Source: Micromonospora sp. WMMD1155 (lineage in GTDB: Bacteria > Actinomycetota > Actinomycetes > Mycobacteriales > Micromonosporaceae). Taken from it: 64,000 nt of DNA. The stretch is taken from positions 3,456,001-3,520,000 of the forward strand of contig NZ_CP120742.1 of NCBI RefSeq assembly GCF_029581275.1, given 5' to 3'. Below the pieces are notes generated by a model that was not told where the DNA came from, made no database searches, and saw only the letters and a program-made list of their open reading frames with translations. Positions within the stretch are counted from its first letter, which is position 1. The number at the start of each line of letters is the position of its first letter. Shown in pieces: positions 38,747 through 49,077 of this stretch. The position numbers and the translations under genes were made by a program.

Positions 38747-39045
38747 GCACGATCGCCGACCCGCGCGACATCATCGTGGCGCCGGTCGTCTCGGAGAAGA
38801 GCTACAGCGAGCTGAACCGGAACTGGTACACCTTCCTGGTGCACCCGGACGCGAACAAGACCGAGATCAAGATCGCTATCCAGCAGATCTTCAACGTCCG
38901 CGTCCTGACGGTCAACACGCTCAACCGCCAGGGTAAGCGCAAGCGCACCAAGACCGGCTTCGGTCAGCGCAAGGCGACCAAGCGGGCGATCGTGAAGCTG
39001 GCTGACGGTGACCGCATCGAGGCCTTCGGCGGCCCGGTCAGCTGA
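38743..39045 (+). CDS. rplW: 50S ribosomal protein L23
   Basis: 100 aa. L23 sits at the tunnel exit and docks trigger factor and SRP. It begins [20 protein letters not shown]. The tunnel loop [19 protein letters not shown] is normal. The GTG overlaps the rplD stop; rplB follows after 12 bases. Confidence 0.96.
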   Translation: MSTIADPRDIIVAPVVSEKSYSELNRNWYTFLVHPDANKTEIKIAIQQIFNVRVLTVNTLNRQGKRKRTKTGFGQRKATKRAIVKLADGDRIEAFGGPVS

Positions 39046-39057
39046 GGGGTGTAGACA

Positions 39058-39897
<840 letters not shown>

Positions 39898-39909
39898 GGG
39901 AGATAAGAC

Positions 39910-40191
39910 ATGCCTCGCAGCCTGAAGAAGGGCCCGTTCGTCGACGACCACCTGCTCAAGAAGGTGGAAGTTCAGAACGACAAGGGCTCCAAGAACGTGA
40001 TCAAGACCTGGTCGCGGCGCTCGACGATCATCCCCGAGATGCTGGGGCACACGATCGCCGTGCACGACGGACGCAAGCACGTCCCGGTGTTCGTGACCGA
40101 GGCGATGGTCGGGCACAAGCTCGGCGAGTTCGCGCTGACCCGCACGTTCAAGGGTCACGAGAAGGACGACCGGAAGAGCCGTCGGCGCTGA
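39910..40191 (+). CDS. rpsS: 30S ribosomal protein S19
   Basis: 93 aa. S19 contacts the 50S subunit in the B1a bridge. It begins [19 protein letters not shown] and has the typical [25 protein letters not shown] core. The C-terminal [12 protein letters not shown] is basic. ATG preceded by AGGGAGATAAG. Confidence 0.97.
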   Translation: MPRSLKKGPFVDDHLLKKVEVQNDKGSKNVIKTWSRRSTIIPEMLGHTIAVHDGRKHVPVFVTEAMVGHKLGEFALTRTFKGHEKDDRKSRRR

Positions 40192-40232
40192 CGCCGCGGG
40201 CATACGGATAGAGGGAACAAGGGGTTACAGCG

Positions 40233-40691
40233 ATGCCAGGAAAGGGCGACGCTCCGGTGCTTCCGGGCGCGCGGGCGGTTGCGCGGCACGTGCGCATCTC
40301 GCCGATGAAGGCGCGCCGGGTGGTCAACCTCGTCCGCGGCCTGCCCGCGAAGGAGGCGCTCACGGTGCTGCAGTTCGCGCCGCAGGCTGCGAGCGAGCAG
40401 GTGTACAAGGTGCTCGCTAGCGCGATCGCCAACGCGGAGAACAACGAGCGGCTGGACCCCGACGCGCTGCTCGTCAGCGAGGCCTTCGTGGACGAGGGCC
40501 CGACGATGAAGCGGTTCCAGCCGCGGGCCCAGGGTCGGGCCTACCGCATCCGCAAGCGCACGTGCCACATCACCGTGGCGGTCGAAGCGGTCGCGCCGGC
40601 AGCACCGAGGAAGGCTGCGGCTAAGAAGGCCGCCCCGGCCACGGAGGCCGCACCGGCCGAAGCGCAGAGCAAGACGGAGGACGCCGAGTAA
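40233..40691 (+). CDS. rplV: 50S ribosomal protein L22
   Basis: 152 aa. L22 lines the exit tunnel; its beta-hairpin ([20 protein letters not shown]) is normal, with no visible macrolide-resistance change. After about residue 120 a tail rich in Ala, Lys and Glu ([20 protein letters not shown]) extends the protein, as in other actinobacteria. The TAA stop shares its last base with the rpsC ATG. Confidence 0.96.
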   Translation: MPGKGDAPVLPGARAVARHVRISPMKARRVVNLVRGLPAKEALTVLQFAPQAASEQVYKVLASAIANAENNERLDPDALLVSEAFVDEGPTMKRFQPRAQGRAYRIRKRTCHITVAVEAVAPAAPRKAAAKKAAPATEAAPAEAQSKTEDAE

Positions 40692-41560
40692 TGGGTCAGA
40701 AGGTTCACCCCACTGGGTTCCGGCTCGGCATCTCGACCGACTGGAAGTCCCGCTGGTTCGCGGACAAGCTCTACAAGGACTACATCGGCGAGGATGTCAA
40801 GATCCGCCGCATGATGTCCAAGGGCCTCGAGCGCGCCGGGATCTCCAAGGTCGACATCGAGCGCACCCGCGACCGGGTTCGGGTCGACATCCACACCGCC
40901 CGGCCGGGCATCGTCATCGGCCGTAAGGGTGCGGAGGCCGACCGGATCCGCGGCGAGCTGGAGAAGCTCACCGGCAAGCAGGTTCAGCTGAACATCATCG
41001 AGGTGAAGAACCCCGAGTCGGACGCTCAGCTCGTCGCGCAGGGCGTGGCCGAGCAGCTGTCCAGCCGGGTCAGCTTCCGTCGGGCGATGCGCAAGGCCAT
41101 GCAGTCGGCGATGAAGAACCCGGTCTGCAAGGGCATCCGGGTTCAGGTCTCGGGTCGCCTCGGCGGCGCCGAGATGAGCCGGACCGAGTTCTACCGTGAG
41201 GGCCGGGTTCCGCTGCACACGCTGCGGGCCAACATCGAGTACGGCTTCTTCGAGGCCCGTACCACGTTCGGTCGGATCGGTGTGAAGGTCTGGATCTACA
41301 AGGGCGACGCCGTTCCGGGCCGGGAGGCTCCGGCCGAGGCCGGTCCGTCCCGCCCGCGTCGTGGTGAGCGTGGCGACCGTCCCGAGCGTCCGCGCCGTGG
41401 CCGGTCGGGTTCGTCCGGCACCACGGCTGGTGGCACCGAGGCCGGCCGGGCTGCTGCGACCACCATCGCGCAGCAGGCCGAGACGCCGAGCGGCGAGCCG
41501 GTCGACAGCTCCGCTGTCGCCGCCGCGGCTGCTCCGGCAGAAACGCAGCAGGAGGGCTGA
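40691..41560 (+). CDS. rpsC: 30S ribosomal protein S3
   Basis: 289 aa. S3 has a KH domain at the mRNA entry ([20 protein letters not shown] with its GxxG) and helps unwind mRNA. The core ends near residue 218 (VWIYKGD). The remaining 70 residues are an Arg/Gly/Ala-rich, disordered extension. The start overlaps rplV as TAATG. rplP follows after 3 bases. Confidence 0.97.
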   Translation: MGQKVHPTGFRLGISTDWKSRWFADKLYKDYIGEDVKIRRMMSKGLERAGISKVDIERTRDRVRVDIHTARPGIVIGRKGAEADRIRGELEKLTGKQVQLNIIEVKNPESDAQLVAQGVAEQLSSRVSFRRAMRKAMQSAMKNPVCKGIRVQVSGRLGGAEMSRTEFYREGRVPLHTLRANIEYGFFEARTTFGRIGVKVWIYKGDAVPGREAPAEAGPSRPRRGERGDRPERPRRGRSGSSGTTAGGTEAGRAAATTIAQQAETPSGEPVDSSAVAAAAAPAETQQEG

Positions 41561-41563
41561 CAG

Positions 41564-41989
41564 ATGCTGATGCCGCGCAAGCCCCCGAAGGGCTTCCGCA
41601 AGCCGCACCACCCGGACCGCAGTGGCGCGTCCAAGGGTGGTAACCGGGTGGTGTTCGGCGAGTTCGGGATCCAGGCTCTCGAGCCGGCGTACGTGACGAA
41701 CCGGCAGATCGAGTCGGCACGTATCGCGATGACTCGCCACATCAAGCGTGGTGGCAAGGTCTGGATCACGATCTTCCCGGACCAGGCCCTCACCAAGAAG
41801 CCGGCCGAGACCCGGATGGGTTCCGGTAAGGGTTCGCCCGAGTGGTGGGTCGCCAACGTCAAGCCGGGGCGGGTTCTCTTCGAGATGTCCTTCCCCAACG
41901 AGCAGACCGCGCGAGAGGCCATGCGTCGCGCGATCCACAAGCTCCCGATGAAGTGCCGCATTGTTACGCGCGAAGTGGGTGAATCCTGA
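41564..41989 (+). CDS. rplP: 50S ribosomal protein L16
   Basis: 141 aa. L16 helps position the A- and P-site tRNAs. The core [20 protein letters not shown] and [22 protein letters not shown] is strictly conserved. The N terminus [15 protein letters not shown] diverges a little from most actinobacteria. ATG 41564 is used; an internal ATG at 41570 would drop two conserved residues. The stop overlaps the rpmC ATG. Confidence 0.97.
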   Translation: MLMPRKPPKGFRKPHHPDRSGASKGGNRVVFGEFGIQALEPAYVTNRQIESARIAMTRHIKRGGKVWITIFPDQALTKKPAETRMGSGKGSPEWWVANVKPGRVLFEMSFPNEQTAREAMRRAIHKLPMKCRIVTREVGES

Positions 41990-42225
41990 TGGCAGCGGGC
42001 GTTAAGGCGACCGAGCTGCGTGAGCTCTCCGAGGAGGAGCTGGTCACGAAGCTGCGGGAGGCCAAGGCGGAGCTGTTCAACCTCCGCGTGCAGGCCGCAA
42101 CCGGGCAGCTCGACAACAACCGGCGGCTGCAGGTCATCCGCCGGGAGATCGCCCGGATCTACACGATCATGCGCGAGCGCGAGCTGGGGCTCTCGGCCGC
42201 GCCGACTGAGGTGACTGCATCATGA
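41989..42225 (+). CDS. rpmC: 50S ribosomal protein L29
   Basis: 78-aa two-helix protein at the tunnel exit next to L23. The signature [20 protein letters not shown] is clear. The start overlaps rplP (TGATG) and the stop overlaps rpsQ (ATGA). Confidence 0.96.
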   Translation: MAAGVKATELRELSEEELVTKLREAKAELFNLRVQAATGQLDNNRRLQVIRREIARIYTIMRERELGLSAAPTEVTAS

Positions 42226-42497
42226 CCGAAGAGACCGCCACCACCGCGCGCTCGCGCCGCAAGGTCCGTGAGGGCCTGGTGGTCAGCGACAAGATGGACA
42301 AGACCGTCGTGGTCGAGGTCGAGGACCGGGTTCGGCACGCGCTGTACGGCAAGATCATGCGTCGTACGAGCAAGCTGAAGGTGCACGACGAGCAGAACGC
42401 CGCCGGCACCGGTGACCGGGTTCTCATCATGGAGACCCGGCCGCTGAGCGCCACCAAGCGTTGGCGGATCGTGGAGATCCTGGAAAAGGCCAAGTAG
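42222..42497 (+). CDS. rpsQ: 30S ribosomal protein S17
   Basis: 91 aa, OB-fold protein that binds early to 16S rRNA. Core: [20 protein letters not shown] and [20 protein letters not shown]. The overlap with rpmC suggests coupling. A hairpin-bearing gap of 97 bases follows, the classic border between S10 and spc operons. Confidence 0.97.
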   Translation: MTEETATTARSRRKVREGLVVSDKMDKTVVVEVEDRVRHALYGKIMRRTSKLKVHDEQNAAGTGDRVLIMETRPLSATKRWRIVEILEKAK

Positions 42498-42546
42498 CGA
42501 AGGCTCGAGCTCGCCCGGCGTTGCGTCGGGCGTAGGTTCCGCCAGG

Positions 42547-42570
42547 CTCCGGCCGCCACGGCGGCCGGAG
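42547..42570 (+). terminator. Hairpin at the rpsQ-rplN (S10/spc) border
   Basis: 24-base near-perfect palindrome CTCCGGCCGC/GCGGCCGGAG with loop CACG, 49 bases after the rpsQ stop and 24 bases before rplN. It suggests partial termination between the two clusters. Confidence 0.6.
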
Positions 42571-42594
42571 AACCGGCAGACATAGGAGATAGAC

Positions 42595-42963
42595 GTGATT
42601 CAGCAGGAGTCGCGACTGCGCGTCGCCGACAACACGGGTGCTCGGGAGATCCTGTGCATCCGGGTTCTCGGTGGCTCGGGTCGGCGCTACGCGAGCATCG
42701 GCGACGTCATCGTGGCCACGGTCAAGGACGCCATCCCGGGTGCCGGTGTGAAGAAGGGCGACGTCGTCAAGGCGGTCGTCGTTCGCACGGCCAAGGAGAA
42801 GCGGCGGCCGGACGGCTCGTACATCCGCTTCGACGAGAACGCCGCCGTCATCATCAAGGACGGCGGGGACCCGCGTGGTACCCGCATCTTCGGCCCGGTG
42901 GGCCGGGAGCTGCGGGACAAGCGGTTCATGAAGATTATTTCCCTCGCGCCGGAGGTGTTGTGA
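42595..42963 (+). CDS. rplN: 50S ribosomal protein L14
   Basis: 122 aa. L14 lies at the subunit interface. Begins [20 protein letters not shown] and ends [13 protein letters not shown], both typical. GTG start after AGGAGATAGAC. The stop overlaps the rplX start. Confidence 0.97.
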   Translation: MIQQESRLRVADNTGAREILCIRVLGGSGRRYASIGDVIVATVKDAIPGAGVKKGDVVKAVVVRTAKEKRRPDGSYIRFDENAAVIIKDGGDPRGTRIFGPVGRELRDKRFMKIISLAPEVL

Positions 42964-43280
42964 CCGTGAAGGTCAAGAAGGGCGACACGGTCGTCGTCAT
43001 CGCCGGCAAGGACAAGGGTGCCAAGGGCAAGGTCATCGCGGCCTACCCGCGGCAGGACAAGGTCCTGGTCGAGGGCGTGAACCGGGTCAAGAAGCACACC
43101 CGCATCAGCACCACCCAGCGTGGCGCCAAGACCGGCGGCATCGTCACCCAGGAGGCCCCGATCCACGTCTCGAACGTGCAGGTCCTGGACTCCGACGGCA
43201 AGCCGACCCGCGTCGGTTACCGGATCGACGACAACGGCCAGAAGGTCCGCATCGCGCGTAGCACCGGTAAGGACCTGTGA
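42960..43280 (+). CDS. rplX: 50S ribosomal protein L24
   Basis: 106 aa. L24 initiates 50S assembly. The KOW motif is [20 protein letters not shown]. The GTG at 42960 overlaps the rplN stop (GTGA); a second in-frame GTG at 42966 is an alternative that would shorten it by two residues. The stop overlaps the rplE start. Confidence 0.96.
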   Translation: MTVKVKKGDTVVVIAGKDKGAKGKVIAAYPRQDKVLVEGVNRVKKHTRISTTQRGAKTGGIVTQEAPIHVSNVQVLDSDGKPTRVGYRIDDNGQKVRIARSTGKDL

Positions 43281-43846
43281 TGACCACGGCTACCGAAAAG
43301 ACCATGCCGCGCCTCAAGGAGCGGTACCGCAACGAGATCGTGGCCCAGCTGCGCGAGCAGCACAGCTACGGCAACCCCATGCAGGTGCCGCGGCTGGTCA
43401 AGATCGTCGTCAACATGGGTGTCGGCGAGGCTGCTCGCGACGCCAAGCTGATCGACGGCGCGGTCCGTGACCTCGCCACGATCACCGGCCAGAAGCCGCA
43501 GGTGCGGCGGGCGACCAAGTCCATCGCGCAGTTCAAGCTGCGTGAGGGCATGCCGATCGGCGCGAAGGTCACCCTTCGCGGTGACCGGATGTGGGAGTTC
43601 CTGGACCGGCTGCTCTCCATCGCGCTGCCGCGTATCCGTGACTTCCGCGGTCTGGACGGGCGCAAGCTGGACGGGCACGGCAACTACACGTTCGGTCTGA
43701 CCGAGCAGTCGGTGTTCCACGAGATCGATCAGGACAAGATCGATCGGCAGCGGGGCATGGACATCACGGTGGTCACGACCGCCACGACCGACGACGAGGG
43801 CCGGGCGCTGCTCAAGCTCCTGGGCTTCCCGTTCAAGGAGAACTGA
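43280..43846 (+). CDS. rplE: 50S ribosomal protein L5
   Basis: 188 aa. L5 binds 5S rRNA and contacts the P-site tRNA. Segments [20 protein letters not shown] and [13 protein letters not shown] are diagnostic. ATG 43280 overlaps the rplX TGA by one base; the GTG just before it at 43277 is a possible alternative start. rpsN starts 1 base after the stop. Confidence 0.96.
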   Translation: MTTATEKTMPRLKERYRNEIVAQLREQHSYGNPMQVPRLVKIVVNMGVGEAARDAKLIDGAVRDLATITGQKPQVRRATKSIAQFKLREGMPIGAKVTLRGDRMWEFLDRLLSIALPRIRDFRGLDGRKLDGHGNYTFGLTEQSVFHEIDQDKIDRQRGMDITVVTTATTDDEGRALLKLLGFPFKEN

Positions 43847-43847
43847 G

Positions 43848-44033
43848 ATGGCCAAGAAGGCGCTGATCATCAAGGCGGCCGCGAAGCCGAAGTTCTCGGT
43901 TCGCGCGTACACCCGCTGCCAGCGGTGCGGGCGTCCGAAGGCGGTCTACCGCAAGTTCGGGCTCTGCCGGGTCTGCATCCGGGAGATGGCTCACCGTGGT
44001 GAGCTGCCGGGCGTGTCCAAGGCTTCCTGGTAA
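43848..44033 (+). CDS. rpsN: 30S ribosomal protein S14 type Z
   Basis: 61 aa, the short zinc form of S14. The four cysteines are in CQRC (24, 27) and CRVC (40, 43), all present, so zinc binding is expected. Zinc-free paralogues usually lie elsewhere under Zur control. Two hairpins follow before rpsH. Confidence 0.97.
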   Translation: MAKKALIIKAAAKPKFSVRAYTRCQRCGRPKAVYRKFGLCRVCIREMAHRGELPGVSKASW

Positions 44034-44044
44034 GGGCGACCGCG

Positions 44045-44063
44045 TCCCGGCCGTCGGCCGGGA
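44045..44063 (+). terminator. Hairpin 1 between rpsN and rpsH
   Basis: TCCCGGCC, loop GTC, GGCCGGGA, 11 bases after the rpsN stop. Confidence 0.5.
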
Positions 44064-44100
44064 ACTCCTGCACCGATTAGGTATTGCTCTTCGCCGTAGG

Positions 44101-44120
44101 CCCGGGGCTGATGCCCCGGG
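44101..44120 (+). terminator. Hairpin 2 between rpsN and rpsH
   Basis: CCCGGGGC, loop TGAT, GCCCCGGG, ending 29 bases before the rpsH start. In the Escherichia coli spc mRNA the rplE-rpsN-rpsH area carries the S8 repressor site, so a regulatory role is possible, but no S8-like helix was confirmed. Confidence 0.5.
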
Positions 44121-44149
44121 AACCCCGGCGAGAAAGGCTGACGAAATCC

Positions 44150-44557
44150 ATGACGATGACCGACCCGATCGCAGACATGCTCACGCGTCTGCGTAACGCC
44201 AACCAGGCGTACCACGATCAGGTGAAGATGCCCTACTCCAAGATCAAGGCGAACATCGCCGAGGTCCTGAAGGCCGAGGGTTACATCGCCACCTGGTCGG
44301 TCGAGGAGCCCGAGGAGGGCGCCGTCGGCAAGCGACTGGTCGTCGAGCTGAAGTACGGCCAGAACCGCGAGCGGAGCCTGGCCGGCATCAAGCGAGTGTC
44401 CAAGCCCGGTCTCCGGGTGTACGCCAAGTCGGACGGGCTCCCGCGGGTGCTCGGCGGGCTCGGCGTGGCGATCATTTCGACGTCCCAGGGGCTGCTGACC
44501 GACCGGCAGGCCCGCAAGCGGAGCGTTGGCGGGGAAGTCCTCGCCTTCGTCTGGTAA
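44150..44557 (+). CDS. rpsH: 30S ribosomal protein S8
   Basis: 135 aa. S8 binds the central domain of 16S rRNA and represses the spc operon in Escherichia coli. Starts [20 protein letters not shown] and ends [13 protein letters not shown] 44150 is chosen; ATG 44156 (MTDPIAD) is an equally typical alternative. The in-frame extension back to 44084 passes through the hairpins and is unlikely. Confidence 0.96.
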   Translation: MTMTDPIADMLTRLRNANQAYHDQVKMPYSKIKANIAEVLKAEGYIATWSVEEPEEGAVGKRLVVELKYGQNRERSLAGIKRVSKPGLRVYAKSDGLPRVLGGLGVAIISTSQGLLTDRQARKRSVGGEVLAFVW

Positions 44558-44573
44558 CGGGAGACAGGTAGAA

Positions 44574-45116
44574 ATGTCGCGAATTGGACGTAAGTCGATC
44601 CCGGTGCCAGCCGGCGTCGACATCACGATTTCCGGGCAGACCGTCACGGTCAAGGGCCCCAAGGGCCAGCTTGAGCACACCCTCGCCGAGCCGATCACGA
44701 TCGAGCGGGCCGAGGATGGGCAGCTGAGCGTCAACCGGCCGAACGACGAGCGCAAGGCCAAGGAACTCCACGGCCTCAGCCGTACGTTGATCGCCAACAT
44801 GATCGTCGGTGTCACCGAGGGCTACCGCAAGAGCCTGGAGATCGCCGGCACCGGTTACCGGGTGACCGCTAAGGGTTCGGACCTCGAGTTCGCGCTCGGG
44901 TTCTCGCACCCGGTGGTCGTCTCCGCCCCGACGGGCATCACCTTCACGGTGGAGCGGCCGACCCTATTCCACGTTGCCGGCATCAACAAGCAGCAGGTCG
45001 GTGAGGTCGCCGCCAACATCCGGAAGATCCGCCCGCCGGAGCCCTACAAGGGCAAGGGCGTCAAGTACCAGGGCGAGGTCATCCGCCGCAAGGCTGGAAA
45101 GGCAGGTAAGAAGTGA
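44574..45116 (+). CDS. rplF: 50S ribosomal protein L6
   Basis: 180 aa, two similar domains near the sarcin-ricin loop. Starts [16 protein letters not shown] and ends with [23 protein letters not shown] after GGGAGACAGGTAGAA. The stop overlaps the rplR GTG. Confidence 0.97.
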   Translation: MSRIGRKSIPVPAGVDITISGQTVTVKGPKGQLEHTLAEPITIERAEDGQLSVNRPNDERKAKELHGLSRTLIANMIVGVTEGYRKSLEIAGTGYRVTAKGSDLEFALGFSHPVVVSAPTGITFTVERPTLFHVAGINKQQVGEVAANIRKIRPPEPYKGKGVKYQGEVIRRKAGKAGKK

Positions 45117-45502
45117 GCGCCACGCTGCTCAAGCGCCGCCGCGGTGTCGCCGCCAAGCGCGCCGTCGGGCGTGCGCGTCGACACTTCCGCGTCCGCAAGA
45201 ACGTCACCGGTACGGCCGAGCGTCCGCGCCTGGTCGTCACCCGTTCGCTGCGGCACATGGTCGCCCAGGTCGTCGACGACTCCAAGGGTCACACCCTGGC
45301 GTCGGCGTCGACCCTGGACGCCTCGCTGCGCGGTGCGGAGGGCGACAAGAGCGCCCTCGCCGGCAAGGTGGGCGCTCTGCTCGCCGAGCGGGCCAAGGCC
45401 GCTGGCGTCTCCAAGGTCGTCTTCGACCGCGGTGGCAACCGGTACGCGGGGCGGGTCGCCGCGCTTGCCGACGCCGCCCGCGAAGCCGGGCTCGAGTTCT
45501 AA
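45113..45502 (+). CDS. rplR: 50S ribosomal protein L18
   Basis: 129 aa. L18 binds 5S rRNA with L5. Signatures: [20 protein letters not shown] and [23 protein letters not shown] start overlapping rplF. rpsE follows after 33 bases. Confidence 0.97.
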   Translation: MSATLLKRRRGVAAKRAVGRARRHFRVRKNVTGTAERPRLVVTRSLRHMVAQVVDDSKGHTLASASTLDASLRGAEGDKSALAGKVGALLAERAKAAGVSKVVFDRGGNRYAGRVAALADAAREAGLEF

Positions 45503-45535
45503 CAACCCCGTCACGAGAGATAAGGAAGGCTGCTG

Positions 45536-46150
45536 ATGCCAGGTCAACAGCGCCGTGGCGGCGGGTCCGGTGGCAACGAGGGTGGTCGCCGCGACAACCG
45601 CCGTGAGGGCGGCCGCGGAAACGCGCCCGTCGAGAAGACCCCGCACCTCGAGCGGGTCGTCGCGATCAACCGCGTCGCCAAGGTCGTGAAGGGTGGTCGT
45701 CGCTTCAGCTTCACCGCCCTGGTGATCGTGGGCGACGGCGACGGCACGGTCGGCGTGGGCTACGGAAAGGCCAAGGAGGTGCCCGCGGCCATCGCCAAGG
45801 GTGTCGAGGAGGCCAAGAAGCACTTCTTCAAGGTTCCGCGTATCGGCCAGTCGATCCCGCACCCGGTGACGGGTGAGGACGCCGCTGGCGTGGTGCTGCT
45901 CAAGCCGGCCTCGGCCGGTACGGGTGTCATCGCCGGTGGTCCGGTGCGCGCCGTGCTGGAGTGCGCCGGTATCCACGACGTGCTCTCCAAGAGCCTCGGC
46001 TCGTCGAACCCGATCAACATCGTGCACGCCACCGTGGCGGCCCTGAAGGGGCTCGAGTCCCCCGAGCAGGTCGCGTCGCGTCGTGGTCTGCCGGTGGAGG
46101 ACGTCGCGCCGGCCGCCATGCTGGCGTCGCGGGCGGGGGTGGCGTCCTGA
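45536..46150 (+). CDS. rpsE: 30S ribosomal protein S5
   Basis: 204 aa. S5 shapes decoding accuracy. The first 35 residues are a Gly/Arg/Asn-rich extension; the S5 domain begins at [20 protein letters not shown] and continues with [15 protein letters not shown]. Ends [14 protein letters not shown] after AAGGAAGGC. The TGA shares a base with the rpmD ATG. Confidence 0.97.
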   Translation: MPGQQRRGGGSGGNEGGRRDNRREGGRGNAPVEKTPHLERVVAINRVAKVVKGGRRFSFTALVIVGDGDGTVGVGYGKAKEVPAAIAKGVEEAKKHFFKVPRIGQSIPHPVTGEDAAGVVLLKPASAGTGVIAGGPVRAVLECAGIHDVLSKSLGSSNPINIVHATVAALKGLESPEQVASRRGLPVEDVAPAAMLASRAGVAS

Positions 46151-46332
46151 TGGCACGCCTGAAGGTCACCCAGCTCCGGTCCGGTATCGGGACCAAGCAG
46201 AACCAGCGTGACTCGCTGCGTTCGCTCGGTCTCAAGCGGATCAACGACGTGGTGGTCAAGGAGGACCGGCCCGAGATCCGCGGCATGATCTTCACGGTCA
46301 ACCACCTCGTGAAGGTCGAGGAGGTCGAGTAA
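46150..46332 (+). CDS. rpmD: 50S ribosomal protein L30
   Basis: 60 aa. Core [20 protein letters not shown] and [12 protein letters not shown] is diagnostic. The start overlaps rpsE (TGATG) and the stop overlaps rplO (TAATG), so the three genes are tightly coupled. Confidence 0.96.
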   Translation: MARLKVTQLRSGIGTKQNQRDSLRSLGLKRINDVVVKEDRPEIRGMIFTVNHLVKVEEVE

Positions 46333-46775
46333 TGACGATCAAGGTGCATCACCTGCGCCCGGCACCCGGATCCAAGACCGCGAAGACCCGTGTGGGTCGC
46401 GGTGAGGGGTCCAAGGGCAAGACCGCCGGTCGCGGTACCAAGGGTTCCAAGGCCCGCAAGAACATCTCGGCGGCGTTCGAGGGTGGGCAGATGCCCATCC
46501 ACATGCGTCTGCCGAAGATGAAGGGCTTCAAGAACAAGTTCAAGGTGGTCTTCCAGGTTGTCAACCTGGACCGACTCGCTGAGCTGTTCCCGAACGGTGG
46601 CCAGGTCGGCCCGCTGGAGCTGGTCGAGGCCGGCGCGGTCCGCAAGGGTCACCCGGTCAAGGTCCTCGGCACCGGGGACCTCGGCGGTGTGGCGCTCCAG
46701 GTGTCCGCGCACGCGTTCAGTGCGTCGGCCAAGGAGAAGATCGCTGCCGCCGGTGGCTCCGTCACCGAGCTGTAA
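46332..46775 (+). CDS. rplO: 50S ribosomal protein L15
   Basis: 147 aa. L15 is a late-assembly protein. The Gly/Lys-rich N terminus is [20 protein letters not shown] and the core is [23 protein letters not shown] overlaps rpmD. A bulged 16-bp hairpin follows, ending the spc cluster before secY. Confidence 0.97.
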   Translation: MTIKVHHLRPAPGSKTAKTRVGRGEGSKGKTAGRGTKGSKARKNISAAFEGGQMPIHMRLPKMKGFKNKFKVVFQVVNLDRLAELFPNGGQVGPLELVEAGAVRKGHPVKVLGTGDLGGVALQVSAHAFSASAKEKIAAAGGSVTEL

Positions 46776-46786
46776 GGCGTAGGACA

Positions 46787-46825
46787 ATGGCGCCCGTCCA
46801 GTTGTGACCAACTGGCGGGCGCCAT
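46787..46825 (+). terminator. Terminator after rplO
   Basis: Arms ATGGCGCCCG(T)CCAGTT and AACTGGCGGGCGCCAT pair along 16 bp with one bulged base. secY therefore probably has its own promoter in the following 180 bases, where TAGAGT (46910-46915) is a weak -10 candidate. Confidence 0.75.
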
Positions 46826-47007
46826 GGTCTGCCTGGGGCCCTAGCGCCCGGTAATATCGGAATCGATTTATGTAGTCGGGCACATCTGCCCGGAGCGGGG
46901 TAGGGCTGTTAGAGTCCCATCCCAGTCATGGATTGCGGGCGCTCGCCCGTGATCCACCCCGACCCGCCAGGGATCACCGGCGGCCCGCCTCGCGCAGGAG
47001 GAAGAAG

Positions 47008-48336
47008 TTGCTGTCCGCCTTTCTCAGTGCGTTCCGTACGCCTGACCTGCGCAAGAAGCTGCTGTTCACAGTAGGCATCATCGCGGTCTACCGGCTGGGC
47101 GCGACGCTCCCCAGCCCAGGCGTCTCGTACGGCAACGTGCAGAAGTGCCTCGACACCATCCAGGGTGACACCACCGGGGTGGTGAACCTGCTCAACCTCT
47201 TCTCCGGCGGAGCGCTGCTGCAGCTCTCGGTCTTCGCGCTGGGCATCATGCCCTACATCACCGCGTCGATCATCCTGCAGCTGCTGACCGTCGTGATCCC
47301 GCGCCTCGAGCAGCTCCGCAAGGAGGGCCAGGCCGGCCAGGCGAAGATCACCCAGTACACCCGCTACCTGACCCTCGGTCTCGGTGTGCTGCAGGCGTCG
47401 GCGTTCGTGGCCCTGGCCCGCTCGGGCCAGCTCTTCCAGAACCGCTGCGACCAGTTCCCGATCATCCCCACCGGCACCGGCATCCCGGACTGGCTGACGC
47501 TGTCCATCCTGGTGATGACGATGACCGCCGGCACCGGCATGGTCATGTGGCTCGGCGAGCTGATCACCGACCGCGGCGTCGGCAACGGCATGTCCGTCCT
47601 GATCTTCACCTCGATCGCGGCCCGGCTGCCCAGCGAGGGTTGGAGCATCAAGACCAGTCAGGGTTGGGGTAAGTTCGCCCTGGTCATCGTGCTGGTTCTG
47701 GTGGTCATCACCGCTGTCACCTTCATCGAGCAGGCGCAGCGCCGGATCCCCGTGCAGTACGCCAAGCGGATGATCGGCCGGCGGATGTACGGCGGCACCT
47801 CGACCTACATCCCGCTCAAGGTCAACCAGGCGGGTGTCATCCCGGTCATCTTCGGCTCGTCGCTGCTCTACCTGCCGCAGCTGGCCCTGCAGTTCTTCGA
47901 CCAGAACGACCCGGGCAAGACCCAGGCGTGGATCCAGAACAACCTGGTCAACCCGAGTAGCCCGATCTACATCGCGGTCTACTTCCTGCTGATCATCTTC
48001 TTCACGTACTTCTACGTCTCGATCACGTTCAACCCGACCGAGGTCGCGGACAACATGAAGAAGTACGGCGGGTTCGTGCCGGGTATCCGCCCGGGCAAGC
48101 CGACGGCCGACTACCTGGACTTCATCCTCAGCCGGATCACCCTGCCGGGCGCGCTCTACCTGGGCGTCATCTCGATCCTGCCGAACTTCTTCTTCATCTG
48201 GCTGGACAACCAGCAGTACCAGAACTTCCCGTTCGGCGGCACCGCTGTGCTCATCATGGTCGGCGTCGGTCTGGAGACCGTGAAGCAGATCGAGAGCCAA
48301 CTCATGCAGCGGAACTACGAAGGGTTCCTGCGGTAG
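47008..48336 (+). CDS. secY: Preprotein translocase subunit SecY
   Basis: 442 aa, the ten-helix pore of the Sec translocon. Typical segments: GVVNLLNLFSGGALLQLSVF (plug region), MVMWLGELITDRGVGNGMS, IPLKVNQAGVIPVIFGSSLL and the last loop NPTEVADNMKKYGGFVPGIR. The TTG start (MLSAFLSAFRTPDLRKKLLF) follows AGGAGGAAGAAG. The in-frame extension upstream to 46933 is Arg/Pro-rich and not SecY-like. The adk ATG directly follows the stop. Confidence 0.97.
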   Translation: MLSAFLSAFRTPDLRKKLLFTVGIIAVYRLGATLPSPGVSYGNVQKCLDTIQGDTTGVVNLLNLFSGGALLQLSVFALGIMPYITASIILQLLTVVIPRLEQLRKEGQAGQAKITQYTRYLTLGLGVLQASAFVALARSGQLFQNRCDQFPIIPTGTGIPDWLTLSILVMTMTAGTGMVMWLGELITDRGVGNGMSVLIFTSIAARLPSEGWSIKTSQGWGKFALVIVLVLVVITAVTFIEQAQRRIPVQYAKRMIGRRMYGGTSTYIPLKVNQAGVIPVIFGSSLLYLPQLALQFFDQNDPGKTQAWIQNNLVNPSSPIYIAVYFLLIIFFTYFYVSITFNPTEVADNMKKYGGFVPGIRPGKPTADYLDFILSRITLPGALYLGVISILPNFFFIWLDNQQYQNFPFGGTAVLIMVGVGLETVKQIESQLMQRNYEGFLR

Positions 48337-48990
48337 ATGAGACTCGTTCTGGTTGGCCCGCCGGGGGCGGGCAAGGGCACACAGGCCGAGTTCATCGCCG
48401 CGCACCTCTCGGTGCCGAAGATCTCGACCGGAGACATCTTCCGGTCGAACGTCACCCAGGGCACTCCGCTGGGCGTCGAGGCGAAGCGGTACATGGACGC
48501 GGGCGAGCTGGTTCCGGACGAGGTCACCATCAACATGGTCCGGGACCGGCTGGCCGAGCCCGACGCCAGCGAGGGGTTCCTGCTCGACGGCTTCCCGCGG
48601 ACCACTCCGCAGGCGGCCGCTCTGGACAAGCTCCTCGCCGATCTGGGGACGGCACTCGACCTGGTCCTGGAGCTGGTCGTCGACGACGACGAGGTGATCC
48701 GGCGGCTCTCCGGCCGGCGCACCTGCCGGGGCTGCGGCAAGATCTGGCACGTCGAGTTCGACGCCACCACCCGGCCGGGCATCTGTGACCGGTGCGGCGC
48801 CGAGCTGTTCCAGCGCGACGACGACAAGCCGGAGACGATCGCCACCCGGCTTCGGGAGTACGGCGAGAAGACCGCGCCCCTGGTCGACTACTACGGCGCC
48901 CAGGGCAAGCTGGTCGGGATCGACGCCACCGGGCCGGTGGAGGACGTCACCACCCGGGCCATCGACGCCCTGCGGTCGTACGGCGGCTGA
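48337..48990 (+). CDS. adk: Adenylate kinase
   Basis: 217 aa, catalyses AMP + ATP = 2 ADP. P-loop [10 protein letters not shown] (7-16), AMP site KISTGDIFR and LDGFPRT. The long LID carries four cysteines (CRGC and CDRC, about 130-150), so it is a zinc-stabilised LID. No gap to secY, so co-transcribed; the secY-adk-map-infA order is widespread in Gram-positives. Confidence 0.97.
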   Translation: MRLVLVGPPGAGKGTQAEFIAAHLSVPKISTGDIFRSNVTQGTPLGVEAKRYMDAGELVPDEVTINMVRDRLAEPDASEGFLLDGFPRTTPQAAALDKLLADLGTALDLVLELVVDDDEVIRRLSGRRTCRGCGKIWHVEFDATTRPGICDRCGAELFQRDDDKPETIATRLREYGEKTAPLVDYYGAQGKLVGIDATGPVEDVTTRAIDALRSYGG

Positions 48991-49024
48991 GGTCCGGCCG
49001 GACCACGGCGGATAGAGTGCGAAC

Positions 49025-49051
49025 AGCGGGGTACGCGAGACGTGCCCCGCT
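49025..49051 (+). terminator. Hairpin between adk and map
   Basis: AGCGGGGTACG, loop CGAGA, CGTGCCCCGCT; 11 bp with one G-U-type mismatch. It lies 27 bases before the map start. Confidence 0.5.
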
Positions 49052-49077
49052 GTTCTGCAACGAAAGGTAATCGCTCC

